Numbered from the stretch's first letter, positions 45,128 to 55,236 are shown. The stretch is 58,812 nt of DNA from Candidatus Colenecus caballi (GCA_018065615.1 JAGHSY010000078.1:1-58812), one strand, 5' to 3'. The notes: generated by a model from the letters alone, not told the origin. Program-made: numbers and translations.

Positions 45128-46354
45128 ATGGTACTGAACTGGATTTGGATTTCGTTCTTTCTGATTGCCTTTGCGGTGGCTGTGGTACGGCTGTGCATGG
45201 GTGACGCCAGTGTGTTCACGGAAATCATGGACTCGACATTCTCAAGCGCCAAGACGGGCTTTGAGATTTCCATTGGGCTGACGGGTGTGCTTTCGCTATG
45301 GCTGGGTATCATGAAGATAGGAGAGAAGGGCGGAATAGTGGACCGCTTTGCGCGTCTGCTCAGTCCGGTGTTCTGCCGGCTGTTTCCGGACCTGCCAAAG
45401 AACGACCCGGCGTACGGCCACATTTTCATGAACATTGCCGCCAACATGCTGGGGCTGGACAACGCCGCCACACCAATGGGACTCAAGGCAATGGAGCGCA
45501 TGCAGGAACTTAACAGGGACAAGGACACCGCCTCCAATCCCATGATCATGTTCCTGGTTCTGAACACATCGGGCCTGACACTGATTCCGGTCAGCGTTAT
45601 GGTGTACCGTGCACAGTTGGGCGCCGCGCAGCCGGCAGACGTGTTCGTGCCCATTCTTCTGGCCACGTTCTTTTCCACCATGGTGGGCCTTCTTGCCACA
45701 TGCTGGATTCAGAAAATCAAGTTCGATAAGGTGCTGGCACTGTTCCTGGGCGGCATAAGCCTGCTTGTAGGCCTTATCATCTGGGGCTTCATGAGCCTGC
45801 CGGCAGTGAAGATAGGTGATGTTTCGACATCGGCCGCAAACATCATACTCATGCTTGTCATCATCGGATTCATAATATCGGGCATACGGGCAAAGATCAA
45901 CGTGTATGACGCGTTTGTGGAGGGCGCAAAGGAAGGCTTCACCACGGCGGTAAAGATCATTCCGTTCCTGATTGCAATTCTGGTGGGCATTGGCGTGTTC
46001 CGTGCGTCAGGTGCCATGGATGCCGTGGTCAGCGGGGTGGGCTGGTGCGTTGAGAGGTGCGGACTGGACAGCCAGTTTGTGGGCGCTCTGCCTACCGCCC
46101 TGATGAAACCGCTGTCCGGCGGCGGGGCGCGCGGTCTGATGATTGACGCCATGACCACATACGGGGCCGATTCGTTCACGGGACGCATGGCCTGCCTGTT
46201 CCAGGGCTCGACGGACACGACATTCTATATCCTGGCCGTATATTTTGGCAGTGTAAGCATCAAAAATACAAGATATGCCGTGGGCTGCGGACTGCTGGCT
46301 GACCTGGCCGGAATTCTGGCGGCAATATTCATGTGCTACATTTTCTTTGCGTAG
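45128..46354 (+). CDS. Nucleoside-recognition (gate) domain protein, SpmA-SpmB fusion
   Basis: The 408-residue polytopic membrane protein joins two gate domains that are separate as SpmA and SpmB in sporulating Firmicutes: the first half contains FEISIGLTGVLSLWLGIMKIGEKGG and NIAANMLGLDNAATPMGLKAM, the second contains AVKIIPFLIAILVGIGVFRASGAMD, TALMKPLSGGGARGLMID and FQGSTDTTFYILAVYFGS. The family may move small molecules; the substrate is unknown and sporulation is not implied. It follows the third hairpin repeat and lies 2 bp before ybeY. Confidence 0.9.
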   Translation: MVLNWIWISFFLIAFAVAVVRLCMGDASVFTEIMDSTFSSAKTGFEISIGLTGVLSLWLGIMKIGEKGGIVDRFARLLSPVFCRLFPDLPKNDPAYGHIFMNIAANMLGLDNAATPMGLKAMERMQELNRDKDTASNPMIMFLVLNTSGLTLIPVSVMVYRAQLGAAQPADVFVPILLATFFSTMVGLLATCWIQKIKFDKVLALFLGGISLLVGLIIWGFMSLPAVKIGDVSTSAANIILMLVIIGFIISGIRAKINVYDAFVEGAKEGFTTAVKIIPFLIAILVGIGVFRASGAMDAVVSGVGWCVERCGLDSQFVGALPTALMKPLSGGGARGLMIDAMTTYGADSFTGRMACLFQGSTDTTFYILAVYFGSVSIKNTRYAVGCGLLADLAGILAAIFMCYIFFA

Positions 46355-46356
46355 GT

Positions 46357-46785
46357 ATGATTTCATTTCTGACTGAAAATACAAGTATGCCAAGACTTGA
46401 CCGTAAGGCGGTGAAGGCATGGATTGCAGCGGTGGCCGCAAGTTATGGAGGCCGCAGGACAGGCAATCTGAACTATATATTCTGCAACGACGACCGTATT
46501 CTGGAGGTCAACAACCAGTTCCTGGGGCATGACTACTATACGGACATAATCACGTTCGACTACAGCGGACCGGACATTGTGAGCGGTGACATGTACATAA
46601 GTCTTGACACCGTGAAGACCAATGCGGTGAAGTTCAAGTCCGATTATGAACGTGAGCTGATGAGAGTGATGATTCACGGGGTGCTGCACCTGTGCGGCAT
46701 CAATGACAAGGGACCGGGCGAGAGGGCTGTCATGGAGGCTGCCGAGAACCGGGCACTTGATATGTGGTACGACAAAAAGTTCTGA
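46357..46785 (+). CDS. ybeY: Endoribonuclease YbeY (rRNA maturation)
   Basis: YbeY is a zinc-dependent ribonuclease in 16S rRNA maturation and ribosome quality control. The 142-residue protein has the family signature around HGVLHLCGINDKG with two zinc-ligand histidines; the third His of the canonical HGxLHLxGYDH is Asp here. The LGHDYYTDIITFDY stretch is also typical. The ATG at 46357, 2 bp after the previous stop, is chosen over a frame extending back into that gene. It is followed 3 bp later by the TPR gene. Confidence 0.92.
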   Translation: MISFLTENTSMPRLDRKAVKAWIAAVAASYGGRRTGNLNYIFCNDDRILEVNNQFLGHDYYTDIITFDYSGPDIVSGDMYISLDTVKTNAVKFKSDYERELMRVMIHGVLHLCGINDKGPGERAVMEAAENRALDMWYDKKF

Positions 46786-46788
46786 AAG

Positions 46789-49776
46789 ATGAGAAAACCA
46801 TTGATATTTCTGGCATTTGCGCTCATGACCCTGAGTGCCGGTGCGCAGGGCCGTTATACGCGCACGGACCTGCAGGGGCTGGACGAATGCCGCACGCTGT
46901 TCTCGCAGGGTGACTATGCAGCTGCCGGAACGCTGCTGGAGGGCTGGCTCAAGAGCCACAACGTCACTGAAGAGACCGAATACATGACCACTGTGATTGC
47001 GGCTGAATGTGACATGAACACGGCAATGCCCGCAATAAGGCATTTCATTCAGACCTATCCCATGTCAAAGTACATGAACCGGATCAGGGCACTGGAGGGA
47101 TCGGCCTATTTTGCGCAGAAGGACTATGAAAGTGCCATAGAGTCATTTGAAGAGTCTGATCCGGCACAACTGTCGGACCGTGACTGTGAGCGTCTGGTGC
47201 GTCACAACGCAATATCGCTTGTCCGCAGCGGCCGCACTGACGAGGCCTTCCTGCAACTGAGCATTCTGGACCGTCTTGTCGATGAGCCCGATGCCGATGC
47301 CGACCTTGTGTTCTATCATGCTTACGTGGATTACATGAACGGCAACACGGATAAGGCTGTAGCCGGCTTTGAGAACTCAATGGGCACCCGTCATGAGGAC
47401 GAGGCCCGTCTGTATCTGGCCGAAATTGACCTGAACGGTGGTGGAGACCACAGCAGGGCCTATGAGACGGCAAACAGCCTGATAATGGAGTCCGATGATC
47501 CCGAACTGCAGCATGAGGCCGAGCGTGTTCTTGGCGAGTATTTCTACAGGAATGGTGACTATAGGCAGGCAGCGGACCTGCTGACCAGCTATCTGGCATC
47601 GGACTCAAGCGCTGACATGCGTTATGATCAGTATCTGCTTGGCATGTCGCATTATAGGGGCGGAGATATGGACATGGCAATTGAAAACCTGTCAAAGGTG
47701 GTCGAAGAAGATGACGACATTGCCCAGAACGCGTCACTGCATGCCGGACTGGCGTATCTCAAAAAGGGTGACAGGAACATGGCCCGCATATCTTTTGAGC
47801 GCGCCCAGAACATACCCGGCCAGCCCGATGTAAGGGAGCAGGCCATGTACAATTATGCAATGGTGCTCCAGGAGACGGCATTCACGCCTTTTGACCAGTC
47901 TGTGACTACGTTTGAGCGTTTCCTGAACGAATTTCCGGACTCCAGGTATGCGGACAGGATAAGTGAATATCTCATTGACGCATACATGAGCACGACCAGC
48001 TATGACGCTGCTCTGGCATCGATAGACAAGATAAGGAATCCCAGTGACAAGGTCATGGCAAGCAAGGTCCAGCTGCTTTACAGAAAGGCTATGGACCAGT
48101 TTGCATCGGGCCGGTATGATGATGTCCCGCATTTGCTGACCGGTGTCATCGACCTGTCCAGATATGATGCCGCCACGGCTCTTGAAGCCACATTCTGGCG
48201 TGGCGAGACCTACTACAGGCAGGGTGAGGACAGCAGGGCGGCAATGGATTTCCGCCGCTATCTGTCAAAGTCGGACAATGACAGGACAAGGCTTGCCGCT
48301 CTGGCAAATTACGGTTTGGGTTACATTGAGTACAACAGCAGTTCATACAGCCAGTCATTGAAGTACATGCGTGAGGTCATTGACAATGCCGGGAAGACCG
48401 GAATACAGTCTGACATTGTGGCCGACGCATGCCTGCGTGCCGGTGACTGCCTGTTCTACACCCGCCAGTACAATCCGGCCAAGGACTATTACGGCAGGGC
48501 CATGGACCTGAATAAGGCCACCGGTGACTATGTCCTGTACCAGACTGCCATAGTCAACGGACTGCAGCGCAAATATGAGGACAAGATAAGCAACCTGAAG
48601 AATCTTGTCAGCGACTATCCGTCATCGGCCTTTGTTGCGGCGGCACTGTATGAGCAGGGGCGTGCCTATCAGCAGATTGACAGGCAGAATGACGCCATAA
48701 GCGTGTTCCAGAGAATAAGGACAGAATTTCCGCAGAGCGAACTTGCACGCAAGGCCGCGGCTGAAACGGCACTCATCTATTATCAGACTGACAGATATGA
48801 TGACGCCATTGTGGCATATAAGGATGTCGTAAGGCAGTATCCCGGCAGTGATGAGGCTCAGACCGCGCTTGAAGACCTTAAGTCAATATATGTTGAGAAG
48901 GGTGACGTGAATTCATACATTGACTTTACACAGACTGTAAGCGGTGCTGCGCCAATTGCAGTGTCTGAACGTGATTCCATGACTTACGCCGCCGCAGAAG
49001 GTCTGTTCAGCCGTGGTGACAGGGAAACGGCACTGAAACATTTTGAAGACTATCTGAAACAGTTCCCCAACGGTGCCTTTGCAGTCAACGCGTGGTATTA
49101 CCAGGGACTGCTGCTTGAGGAGCAGAATAACTACGACTATGCGTTTGAATGTTTCATGCACGTTGCGGATTATGAGAACAGCCGTTTCAGTGAGACGGCC
49201 ATTGACCATGCCGCTTCAATGGCTTGGGAACTTGGAGACTATGAGACGGCAATGGATACATACATACGCCTGTCCGGCAAGACCACTGACATTGAACGCC
49301 AGCGCCGCAGCCTGTACCGCATTGTAAGCAGCGCCGCAATGATAAGTGAGTCCGATGTGGTGCTGCAGTATGCTGACAGGGCATTGAATGCCGGCCTGAA
49401 ACAGGAACAGCAGACGGAAGTCAGTTTCTGCAAGGCTGAAGCCCTTCTTGAAACCGGCAGCGGAGAACAGGCCCGTCCCGTTCTTGAGGAACTGGCCTCA
49501 GACACACGTTCACAGTACGGTGCCCAGTCGGCCTATCTGCTTGGACAGTATCTGTTTGACAGCGGAAATGCTGCAGAGTCCGAGAAAGTCACCATGGCAT
49601 TCATCCAGGAGGGTACACCGCACATGTACTGGCTGGCACGCAGCTTTATTCTGCTCAGTGACATATACAAGTCACAGGGTAAGGAAATAGAGGCCCGCCA
49701 GTATCTGCTGTCGCTGAAATCGAACTATACTGCCGATGATGACATTGCACAAATGATTGCAAAACGACTTGAATGA
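46789..49776 (+). CDS. Large exported TPR protein
   Basis: The 995-residue protein has a signal peptide (MRKPLIFLAFALMTLSAGAQ) followed by tetratricopeptide repeats over essentially its whole length, for example YEQGRAYQQIDRQNDAISVFQRI and YQTDRYDDAIVAYKDVVRQYPGSDEA. Its repeats resemble those of BamD and YbgF-type periplasmic scaffolds. It overlaps by 4 bp the following outer-membrane barrel gene, so it probably works with it in the periplasm, perhaps in envelope assembly or transport. No catalytic motif is seen. Confidence 0.88.
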   Translation: MRKPLIFLAFALMTLSAGAQGRYTRTDLQGLDECRTLFSQGDYAAAGTLLEGWLKSHNVTEETEYMTTVIAAECDMNTAMPAIRHFIQTYPMSKYMNRIRALEGSAYFAQKDYESAIESFEESDPAQLSDRDCERLVRHNAISLVRSGRTDEAFLQLSILDRLVDEPDADADLVFYHAYVDYMNGNTDKAVAGFENSMGTRHEDEARLYLAEIDLNGGGDHSRAYETANSLIMESDDPELQHEAERVLGEYFYRNGDYRQAADLLTSYLASDSSADMRYDQYLLGMSHYRGGDMDMAIENLSKVVEEDDDIAQNASLHAGLAYLKKGDRNMARISFERAQNIPGQPDVREQAMYNYAMVLQETAFTPFDQSVTTFERFLNEFPDSRYADRISEYLIDAYMSTTSYDAALASIDKIRNPSDKVMASKVQLLYRKAMDQFASGRYDDVPHLLTGVIDLSRYDAATALEATFWRGETYYRQGEDSRAAMDFRRYLSKSDNDRTRLAALANYGLGYIEYNSSSYSQSLKYMREVIDNAGKTGIQSDIVADACLRAGDCLFYTRQYNPAKDYYGRAMDLNKATGDYVLYQTAIVNGLQRKYEDKISNLKNLVSDYPSSAFVAAALYEQGRAYQQIDRQNDAISVFQRIRTEFPQSELARKAAAETALIYYQTDRYDDAIVAYKDVVRQYPGSDEAQTALEDLKSIYVEKGDVNSYIDFTQTVSGAAPIAVSERDSMTYAAAEGLFSRGDRETALKHFEDYLKQFPNGAFAVNAWYYQGLLLEEQNNYDYAFECFMHVADYENSRFSETAIDHAASMAWELGDYETAMDTYIRLSGKTTDIERQRRSLYRIVSSAAMISESDVVLQYADRALNAGLKQEQQTEVSFCKAEALLETGSGEQARPVLEELASDTRSQYGAQSAYLLGQYLFDSGNAAESEKVTMAFIQEGTPHMYWLARSFILLSDIYKSQGKEIEARQYLLSLKSNYTADDDIAQMIAKRLE

Positions 49777-51425
49777 ACACTGCTATGAAGAAATATACAG
49801 TTCTGGCCATTCTGGCCTCAATGTGCGGGGTTCCTGCCCTGGCGCAGAACGCCCTGCCTTCAAGAACACTGACCATTGAAGGTTCGTTCAACCCGCAGGC
49901 CACACAGGCCGGCAAGATCATGCCGGTACCTGACAAACCGCGTCTCAAACCACAGGATACAAAGGTCAGTTATCTGACCGATACCCCATCTGAAACGACA
50001 CGTCTGCGCCAGCCCATGGCCGTGTTCTCAACCGTGTCCGATGATGTGGAGCCTGAGACATATCAGGGGGTAGTCCGTTTCGGATACGGCCTGAGAAACC
50101 TGCATGACGGGATTCTGGATTTTGGCTGGAGAATGTCTGACAGGGATTTCCTCAAGGTGGCGGGACAGATGGACGGCTGGTCATCAGAACCTGACGGCGA
50201 CTGGCGCTCAAATATGTTCAATACCGGTCTCAAGGTGGACTACAAGCACAGATTTGACAGCTTTGAAGTGGGTGCTGATGCGGGTTACAGCCATACGTCC
50301 TTCAACTACAGGCCGGGTGAGATGATGGATTCGGCCATGATGGCGGCCAGCATGCTGACTCAGCGCATTAACCGTGCCGATGTCAGTCTGAATGCTGAAG
50401 GCCGGTCTGGCGATGTGTCATGGAATGCCAGTGTTACAGGATTGTGGCTGCTGCATGACCATCTGATTATGGATAATGTAGCCGGTGACGACAGGAAGGA
50501 GAGCCAGCTGCGTTCAGATTTCGCCCTGAGCATGCCCATGCTGGACGGAACAGCCGGAGTGGATGTGAGTTTCCGCCGTCTTTCCTATGACTGGAGTACG
50601 AAAAGCGGGAAGAAATACGTGAACAGTTCATCGCTTGCCGTATCTCCTTTCTGGAGCGGCAGCATAAGTGACATGGATCTGTATCTGGGCATGAATCTGA
50701 ACCTGCATACAAGGATTGGTCACAGATTCCTGGCTTCACCTATGGCAAGGATGACATATCATCTGCGTGATGACTTCAGCGTGCTGGCCGGGCTGACCGG
50801 AGGCCTTATTGAAAATGACATCCGGGCTTTGGAAAGCATTTCACCATATTTTTCAAATGAGGAACAGATAAAAGACGGATATACGCTGGTCAACATGTCT
50901 GCAGGTGTGCAGTATGAACAGGGAGCATGGCTGACGCTTACCGGAAACATGGGATACAGGAGAACGCTTGATGAAGTGTTCCAGGTAGCAAAGAGCGGCA
51001 AGCTGGTGACATCGGCCCTCAAACAGCAGAATTCTAATGTGCTGTATGTGAAGATTAATGCTGACATGCAGTTTACGGACAGGACTCAGGTCAGGTTCGA
51101 TTTCACATATAACAACTATATGGGCCAGTATCCGGGCCGCAAGATGGAACTGAAACCCGCATTTGACATGTCCCTGTATTCCCGTGCAGGCATAGCAAAG
51201 GGGCTTGATGCCATGCTGACTTACCGTCTCATGCTGTTCAACTGGATTGACGGCGTTGCCATGCCGTCAGTCAATGATCTTGCTCTGACATTGGACTATG
51301 ACCTTAAAAAGGACCTGTCATTGTATGTCACTGCAAACAAGCTGGCAGGAGGCAATTATTACTACTATGCCGGATACCGCGCACTTGAACCGGCATTCAT
51401 TCTGGGCGCCACATACAGGTTCTGA
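49773..51425 (+). CDS. Outer-membrane beta-barrel protein (TonB-receptor-like)
   Basis: The 550-residue protein has a signal peptide (KKYTVLAILASMCGVPALAQ), a short proline-rich periplasmic lead, and many alternating amphipathic strands of a beta-barrel (about residue 90 onward), ending GATYRF with the C-terminal Phe expected for BAM insertion. No complete TonB plug domain or TonB box is visible, so it may be a plug-less porin-like barrel. It is coupled to the TPR gene by ATGA overlap; an internal ATG at 49785 is an alternative start. Confidence 0.8.
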   Translation: MNTAMKKYTVLAILASMCGVPALAQNALPSRTLTIEGSFNPQATQAGKIMPVPDKPRLKPQDTKVSYLTDTPSETTRLRQPMAVFSTVSDDVEPETYQGVVRFGYGLRNLHDGILDFGWRMSDRDFLKVAGQMDGWSSEPDGDWRSNMFNTGLKVDYKHRFDSFEVGADAGYSHTSFNYRPGEMMDSAMMAASMLTQRINRADVSLNAEGRSGDVSWNASVTGLWLLHDHLIMDNVAGDDRKESQLRSDFALSMPMLDGTAGVDVSFRRLSYDWSTKSGKKYVNSSSLAVSPFWSGSISDMDLYLGMNLNLHTRIGHRFLASPMARMTYHLRDDFSVLAGLTGGLIENDIRALESISPYFSNEEQIKDGYTLVNMSAGVQYEQGAWLTLTGNMGYRRTLDEVFQVAKSGKLVTSALKQQNSNVLYVKINADMQFTDRTQVRFDFTYNNYMGQYPGRKMELKPAFDMSLYSRAGIAKGLDAMLTYRLMLFNWIDGVAMPSVNDLALTLDYDLKKDLSLYVTANKLAGGNYYYYAGYRALEPAFILGATYRF

Positions 51426-51463
51426 AAGCAGCGCTTTATTTATTAATTTTTAATTAATAAGGT

Positions 51464-51492
51464 GGACGGGCAGTTTTTTTTCTGTCCGTTCC
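51464..51492 (+). terminator. Terminator after the outer-membrane barrel gene
   Basis: GGACGGGCAG (51464-51473) pairs with CTGTCCGTTC (51482-51491) with two wobbles around a T-tract. A second AT palindrome (TTATTAAT...ATTAATAA, 51439-51459) precedes it. Confidence 0.55.
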
Positions 51493-51517
51493 TTGTTTCA
51501 ATATTCAATATTTGTTC

Positions 51518-51525
51518 TACTTTTG
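51518..51525 (+). promoter_or_regulatory. -7 promoter element for topA
   Basis: TACTTTTG matches TAnnTTTG; a start near 51529 gives a 28-nt leader to the ATG at 51557 and rules out an earlier in-frame start at 51512. Confidence 0.55.
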
Positions 51526-51556
51526 CCGCCAATCAAGAATTTTAGTACAACAGAAT

Positions 51557-53899
51557 ATGCAGAAAAATCTGGTTATCGTGGAGTCTCCTGCCAAGGCAAA
51601 GACCATTGAGAAGTTCCTTGGATCAGACTATAAGGTCATGTCCAGCTACGGACATATCTGTGATTTGAAGAAGAAGGATCTGAGTATTGACATTGATACG
51701 TTTGAACCCATATATGAGATTCCGGCCGACAAGAAGAAGGTGGTAAGCGAACTCAAGGAGGCCGCAAGTCAGGCCGAAATGGTATGGCTGGCGTCTGATG
51801 AGGACCGTGAAGGAGAAGCCATAAGCTGGCATCTGTTCGAGACCCTTGGACTCAAGCCCGAAAACACCAAGCGTATTGTGTTCCACGAAATCACAAAGAA
51901 CGCAATCCTGCACGCCATTGAGACCCCGCGTGACATTGACACCAATCTGGTATATGCACAGCAGGCCCGTCGTGTCCTTGACCGTATTGTGGGTTTCAAG
52001 CTGTCTCCAATTCTGTGGCGCAAGGTCAAGCCTTCACTTTCAGCAGGCCGTGTACAGTCTGTAGCCGTGCGTCTTATTGTTGAGCGTGAACGTGAAATCA
52101 AGAACTTTGTTCCGGAAGCTTCATACCGCATTGTGGGCAATTTCCGTCTTACAGGTCCGGATGGCAGCGTTCAGGATGTCCGTGCTGACTACAATGAGCG
52201 CTTCAAGACCAGACAGGAAGCTCAGGCTTTCCTTGAGAAGTGCAAGGGTGCACAGTTCTCAGTCAGTGACATTAGCTGCAAGCCGCTCAAGAAATTCCCG
52301 GCACCTCCGTTCACCACATCGACCATGCAGCAGGAGGCCACCCGCAAGTTCGGCTTCACTGTGATGCAGACCATGATGCTGGCCCAGCGCCTGTATGAAT
52401 CAGGTAAGATCACATACATGCGTACCGACTCTGTCAACCTGTCAACCCTGTGCATTGATTCATGCAGGAAGGTGATCAGTGAGAATATGGGTGACGAATA
52501 TGTCAAGAGCCGTCAGTTCACCCAGAAGGCAAAGGGCGCCCAGGAAGCTCATGAAGCAATCCGTCCTACATATATGGACAACCAGTCCATTGACGGAACA
52601 GCACCTGAAAGACGTCTTTATGAACTGATATGGAAGCGCACAATTGCATCTCAGATGCAGGACGCTGAAATGGAAAAGACTGTTGTCACCATAACATCGC
52701 CTTCACTTGACGGTGAGTTCACGGTATCAGGTGAGACAGTCCGGTTTGACGGTTTCCTGAAGGTCTATCGTGAGACACGTGACGATGACGGCAGTGAGAC
52801 ATCGGACTCACAGGGACTGCCGGAATTCAGAATGGGTGACAAGCTGGAGTTCAGCCAGATTACCGCAGTGGAGCGTTTCACACAGCATCCGCAGCGTTAC
52901 AATGAAGCGGCTCTGGTCCATAAGCTTGAGGAACTGGGCATTGGCCGTCCTTCAACATACGCTCCTACAATAGGTACCATACAGCAGCGCGAATATGTCC
53001 TGCGTGAAGACATTGAAGGCCAGAAGCGTGAAAGCAATATGTTGCGTCTTGAGAACGGCAGGATTCAGGAACAGACCATTTCTGAGGTCTATGGCACAGA
53101 AAAGTCCAAACTGCTTCCTACAGATATAGGTACGGTTGTCAATGATTTCCTGATAGAATTCTTCCCTGAAATCATGAACTACAACTTTACGGCTCAGGTT
53201 GAGAAGGAGTTCGATGACATTGCTGAAGGTGACAAGCAGTGGAAGGATGTCATCAATACATTCTATGTCAAGTTCAGCCCTTCTGTTGACAATGCCATGA
53301 CACTGAAGAACGAGCATAAGGTGGGTGAGAGGATTCTCGGTACCGACCCTGTATCGGGCAAGCCCGTTTCTGTCAAGATAGGCCGATACGGTCCCATTGT
53401 CCAGATTGGCAGTGCCGAAGATGAGGACAAGCCGCGTTTTGCCCAGATGAAGAAGGGCCAGACAATAGAGTCAATCACTCTCGATGAAGCCATGGACCTG
53501 TTCCGTCTGCCGCGTACGCTGGGTGATTTTGAAGGCAGTCCCGTTTCAATAGGTACAGGCCGTTTCGGTCCGTATATCCGCCACGACAAGTTCTATGTGT
53601 CACTTTCCGGTTCCGCCGATCCGCTGACCATTACTTTCGATGAGGCTGTGAAGATGATTCTTGACAAGCGTGATGCCGAATCAAAGAAGGTGCTCAAGTC
53701 ATTCCCCGGCAATCCTGATCTGGAAATAATGAACGGCCGCTATGGCGCATACATTGCATACCAGGGCAGCAACTACAAGATTCCAAAGAGCATGGATCCG
53801 GCCCAGCTTACAGAAGAGGAGTGTCAGGACATCATACAGAAGCAGATAGAGAAGACAGGATCTGCACCCAAACGCCGCATTTTCAAGCAGAAGAAATGA
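51557..53899 (+). CDS. topA: DNA topoisomerase I
   Basis: TopA relaxes negative supercoils. The 780-residue type-IA enzyme has the N-terminal Toprim domain (NLVIVESPAKAKTIEKFLG and SDEDREGEAISWH), the active-site tyrosine Tyr287 in KITYMRTDSVNLS, and LEELGIGRPSTYAPTI. Its C-terminus has three TopA-repeat modules (KIGRYGPIVQIG, GTGRFGPYIRH, NGRYGAYIAY) in place of the Cys4 zinc fingers of E. coli TopA, usual in this phylum. It overlaps aroK by 4 bp. Confidence 0.96.
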   Translation: MQKNLVIVESPAKAKTIEKFLGSDYKVMSSYGHICDLKKKDLSIDIDTFEPIYEIPADKKKVVSELKEAASQAEMVWLASDEDREGEAISWHLFETLGLKPENTKRIVFHEITKNAILHAIETPRDIDTNLVYAQQARRVLDRIVGFKLSPILWRKVKPSLSAGRVQSVAVRLIVEREREIKNFVPEASYRIVGNFRLTGPDGSVQDVRADYNERFKTRQEAQAFLEKCKGAQFSVSDISCKPLKKFPAPPFTTSTMQQEATRKFGFTVMQTMMLAQRLYESGKITYMRTDSVNLSTLCIDSCRKVISENMGDEYVKSRQFTQKAKGAQEAHEAIRPTYMDNQSIDGTAPERRLYELIWKRTIASQMQDAEMEKTVVTITSPSLDGEFTVSGETVRFDGFLKVYRETRDDDGSETSDSQGLPEFRMGDKLEFSQITAVERFTQHPQRYNEAALVHKLEELGIGRPSTYAPTIGTIQQREYVLREDIEGQKRESNMLRLENGRIQEQTISEVYGTEKSKLLPTDIGTVVNDFLIEFFPEIMNYNFTAQVEKEFDDIAEGDKQWKDVINTFYVKFSPSVDNAMTLKNEHKVGERILGTDPVSGKPVSVKIGRYGPIVQIGSAEDEDKPRFAQMKKGQTIESITLDEAMDLFRLPRTLGDFEGSPVSIGTGRFGPYIRHDKFYVSLSGSADPLTITFDEAVKMILDKRDAESKKVLKSFPGNPDLEIMNGRYGAYIAYQGSNYKIPKSMDPAQLTEEECQDIIQKQIEKTGSAPKRRIFKQKK

Positions 53900-54426
53900 C
53901 ACGTGTCTTTCTGATGGGCTTCATGGGGTCCGGCAAGACCACTCTTGGCAAAGCGCTGGCCCGTGACCTGGGACTGTCATTCCATGATCTGGACCAGTAC
54001 ATTGAAAACCGCTATATGAAGTCTGTCAGCCAGCTGTTTGCACAATACGGTGAACAGGAATTCCGCCGGATTGAAAGCCGTCTTCTGCGTGAGGTAGGTG
54101 AATTCGATGACGTTATTGTGGCTTGCGGCGGTTCCACTCCGCTTATTGGTGACAACATGGACTATATGCTGTCCATGGGAAAGACCGTATATCTGCAGTG
54201 CAGTTATGACACTTTGCTCAGACGGCTCAAGGTGGCTCGTTCAAAGCGTCCCCTGATAGCTGCCATGGACGATGACCGGCTTGGTGAATATATTGTAAGC
54301 GAGACCGCACGCCGTGAACCCGGTTATCTGAAAGCGGAATTTGTCTGTCCGGGTGACCGTCTTGAAACCCGTGACCAGATATCGGAAACGGTAAGGTATA
54401 TTGAGGAACTCATGAATTTGGAATGA
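53896..54426 (+). CDS. aroK: Shikimate kinase
   Basis: The enzyme phosphorylates shikimate with ATP in aromatic amino acid synthesis. The 176-residue protein has Walker A GFMGSGKTT at residues 8-16, the shikimate-binding HDLDQYIE (DxD motif), EFRRIESRLLRE, and ACGGSTP, with a SKRPLIA lid region. The ATG at 53896 overlaps the topA stop (ATGA). argB follows 3 bp later. Confidence 0.94.
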   Translation: MTRVFLMGFMGSGKTTLGKALARDLGLSFHDLDQYIENRYMKSVSQLFAQYGEQEFRRIESRLLREVGEFDDVIVACGGSTPLIGDNMDYMLSMGKTVYLQCSYDTLLRRLKVARSKRPLIAAMDDDRLGEYIVSETARREPGYLKAEFVCPGDRLETRDQISETVRYIEELMNLE

Positions 54427-54429
54427 CAT

Positions 54430-55206
54430 ATGATTAAAGAATCACTTGTAATAGTAAAGGTAGGCGGCAAGATAGTTGAAGAGCCTGATACTCTTGAACG
54501 CCTGTTGAAGGATTTCAAAGCTATTCCCGGCAAGAAGATTCTGGTACATGGAGGCGGCCGTTCTGCCACCGCCATGGCGTCCCGTCTGGGCATTGAGAGC
54601 CGGATGGTTGACGGCCGCCGCATTACAGACAAGGACATGCTTGACGTGGTCACCATGGTCTATGGCGGCCTTGTGAACAAGAACATTGTGGCCAAGCTGC
54701 AGGCAAACGGAGTCAACGCCATCGGACTTACCGGCGCTGACTGCAACATAATGCGTTCTGACAAGCGTCCCGTGAAGGATGTCGATTACGGCTTTGTGGG
54801 CGATGTCAGGGAGGTCAACGCCAGGTTCCTTGCCGGTCTTCTGGAGTCCGATGTCGTCCCGGTGCTGGCCCCGCTCACCCATGACGGCAAAGGTCAGATT
54901 CTGAACACCAACGCTGACACCATTGCCGGTGAGACAGCCAAGGCTCTTGCCGGAATTTTCAAGGTGACTCTGATATACTGCTTTGAGAAGCCGGGCGTAC
55001 TGCTTGACGAAAATGATGAAAGCAGCGTCATTCCGTATCTTTCATATTATGATTTCCCGCGTCTGGTTGAGGACGGCACAATAAGCGGCGGTATGATTCC
55101 CAAGATCCAGAACGCCTTTGCCGCACTGCAGGCCGGTGTGACATCGGTCCTGATTACCCAGGCACAGGCTCTGGACAAGCTGACTGGAACTACCATTGCA
55201 CTCTGA
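54430..55206 (+). CDS. argB: N-acetyl(succinyl)glutamate kinase
   Basis: ArgB phosphorylates N-acylglutamate, the second step of arginine synthesis. The 258-residue amino-acid-kinase fold has VKVGGKIVEE at the N-terminus, LVHGGGRSAT, RRITDKDMLDVVTMVYGGLVNK, GLTGADCNIM and NTNADTIAGETAKAL, ending in GGMIPKIQNAFAAL. It lies about 45 kb from the other arginine genes, coupled to topA and aroK. The acyl group may be succinyl, as in Bacteroides; the sequence does not decide. Confidence 0.94.
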   Translation: MIKESLVIVKVGGKIVEEPDTLERLLKDFKAIPGKKILVHGGGRSATAMASRLGIESRMVDGRRITDKDMLDVVTMVYGGLVNKNIVAKLQANGVNAIGLTGADCNIMRSDKRPVKDVDYGFVGDVREVNARFLAGLLESDVVPVLAPLTHDGKGQILNTNADTIAGETAKALAGIFKVTLIYCFEKPGVLLDENDESSVIPYLSYYDFPRLVEDGTISGGMIPKIQNAFAALQAGVTSVLITQAQALDKLTGTTIAL

Positions 55207-55236
55207 CAAGTCTGCGTAAACTGCACGGTTGGCTAT

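Noticed and set aside
45128..46354. Evidence of sporulation from SpmA/SpmB homology
   Set aside because: Fused gate-domain proteins are widespread in non-sporulating Bacteroidota; no other sporulation gene is present.
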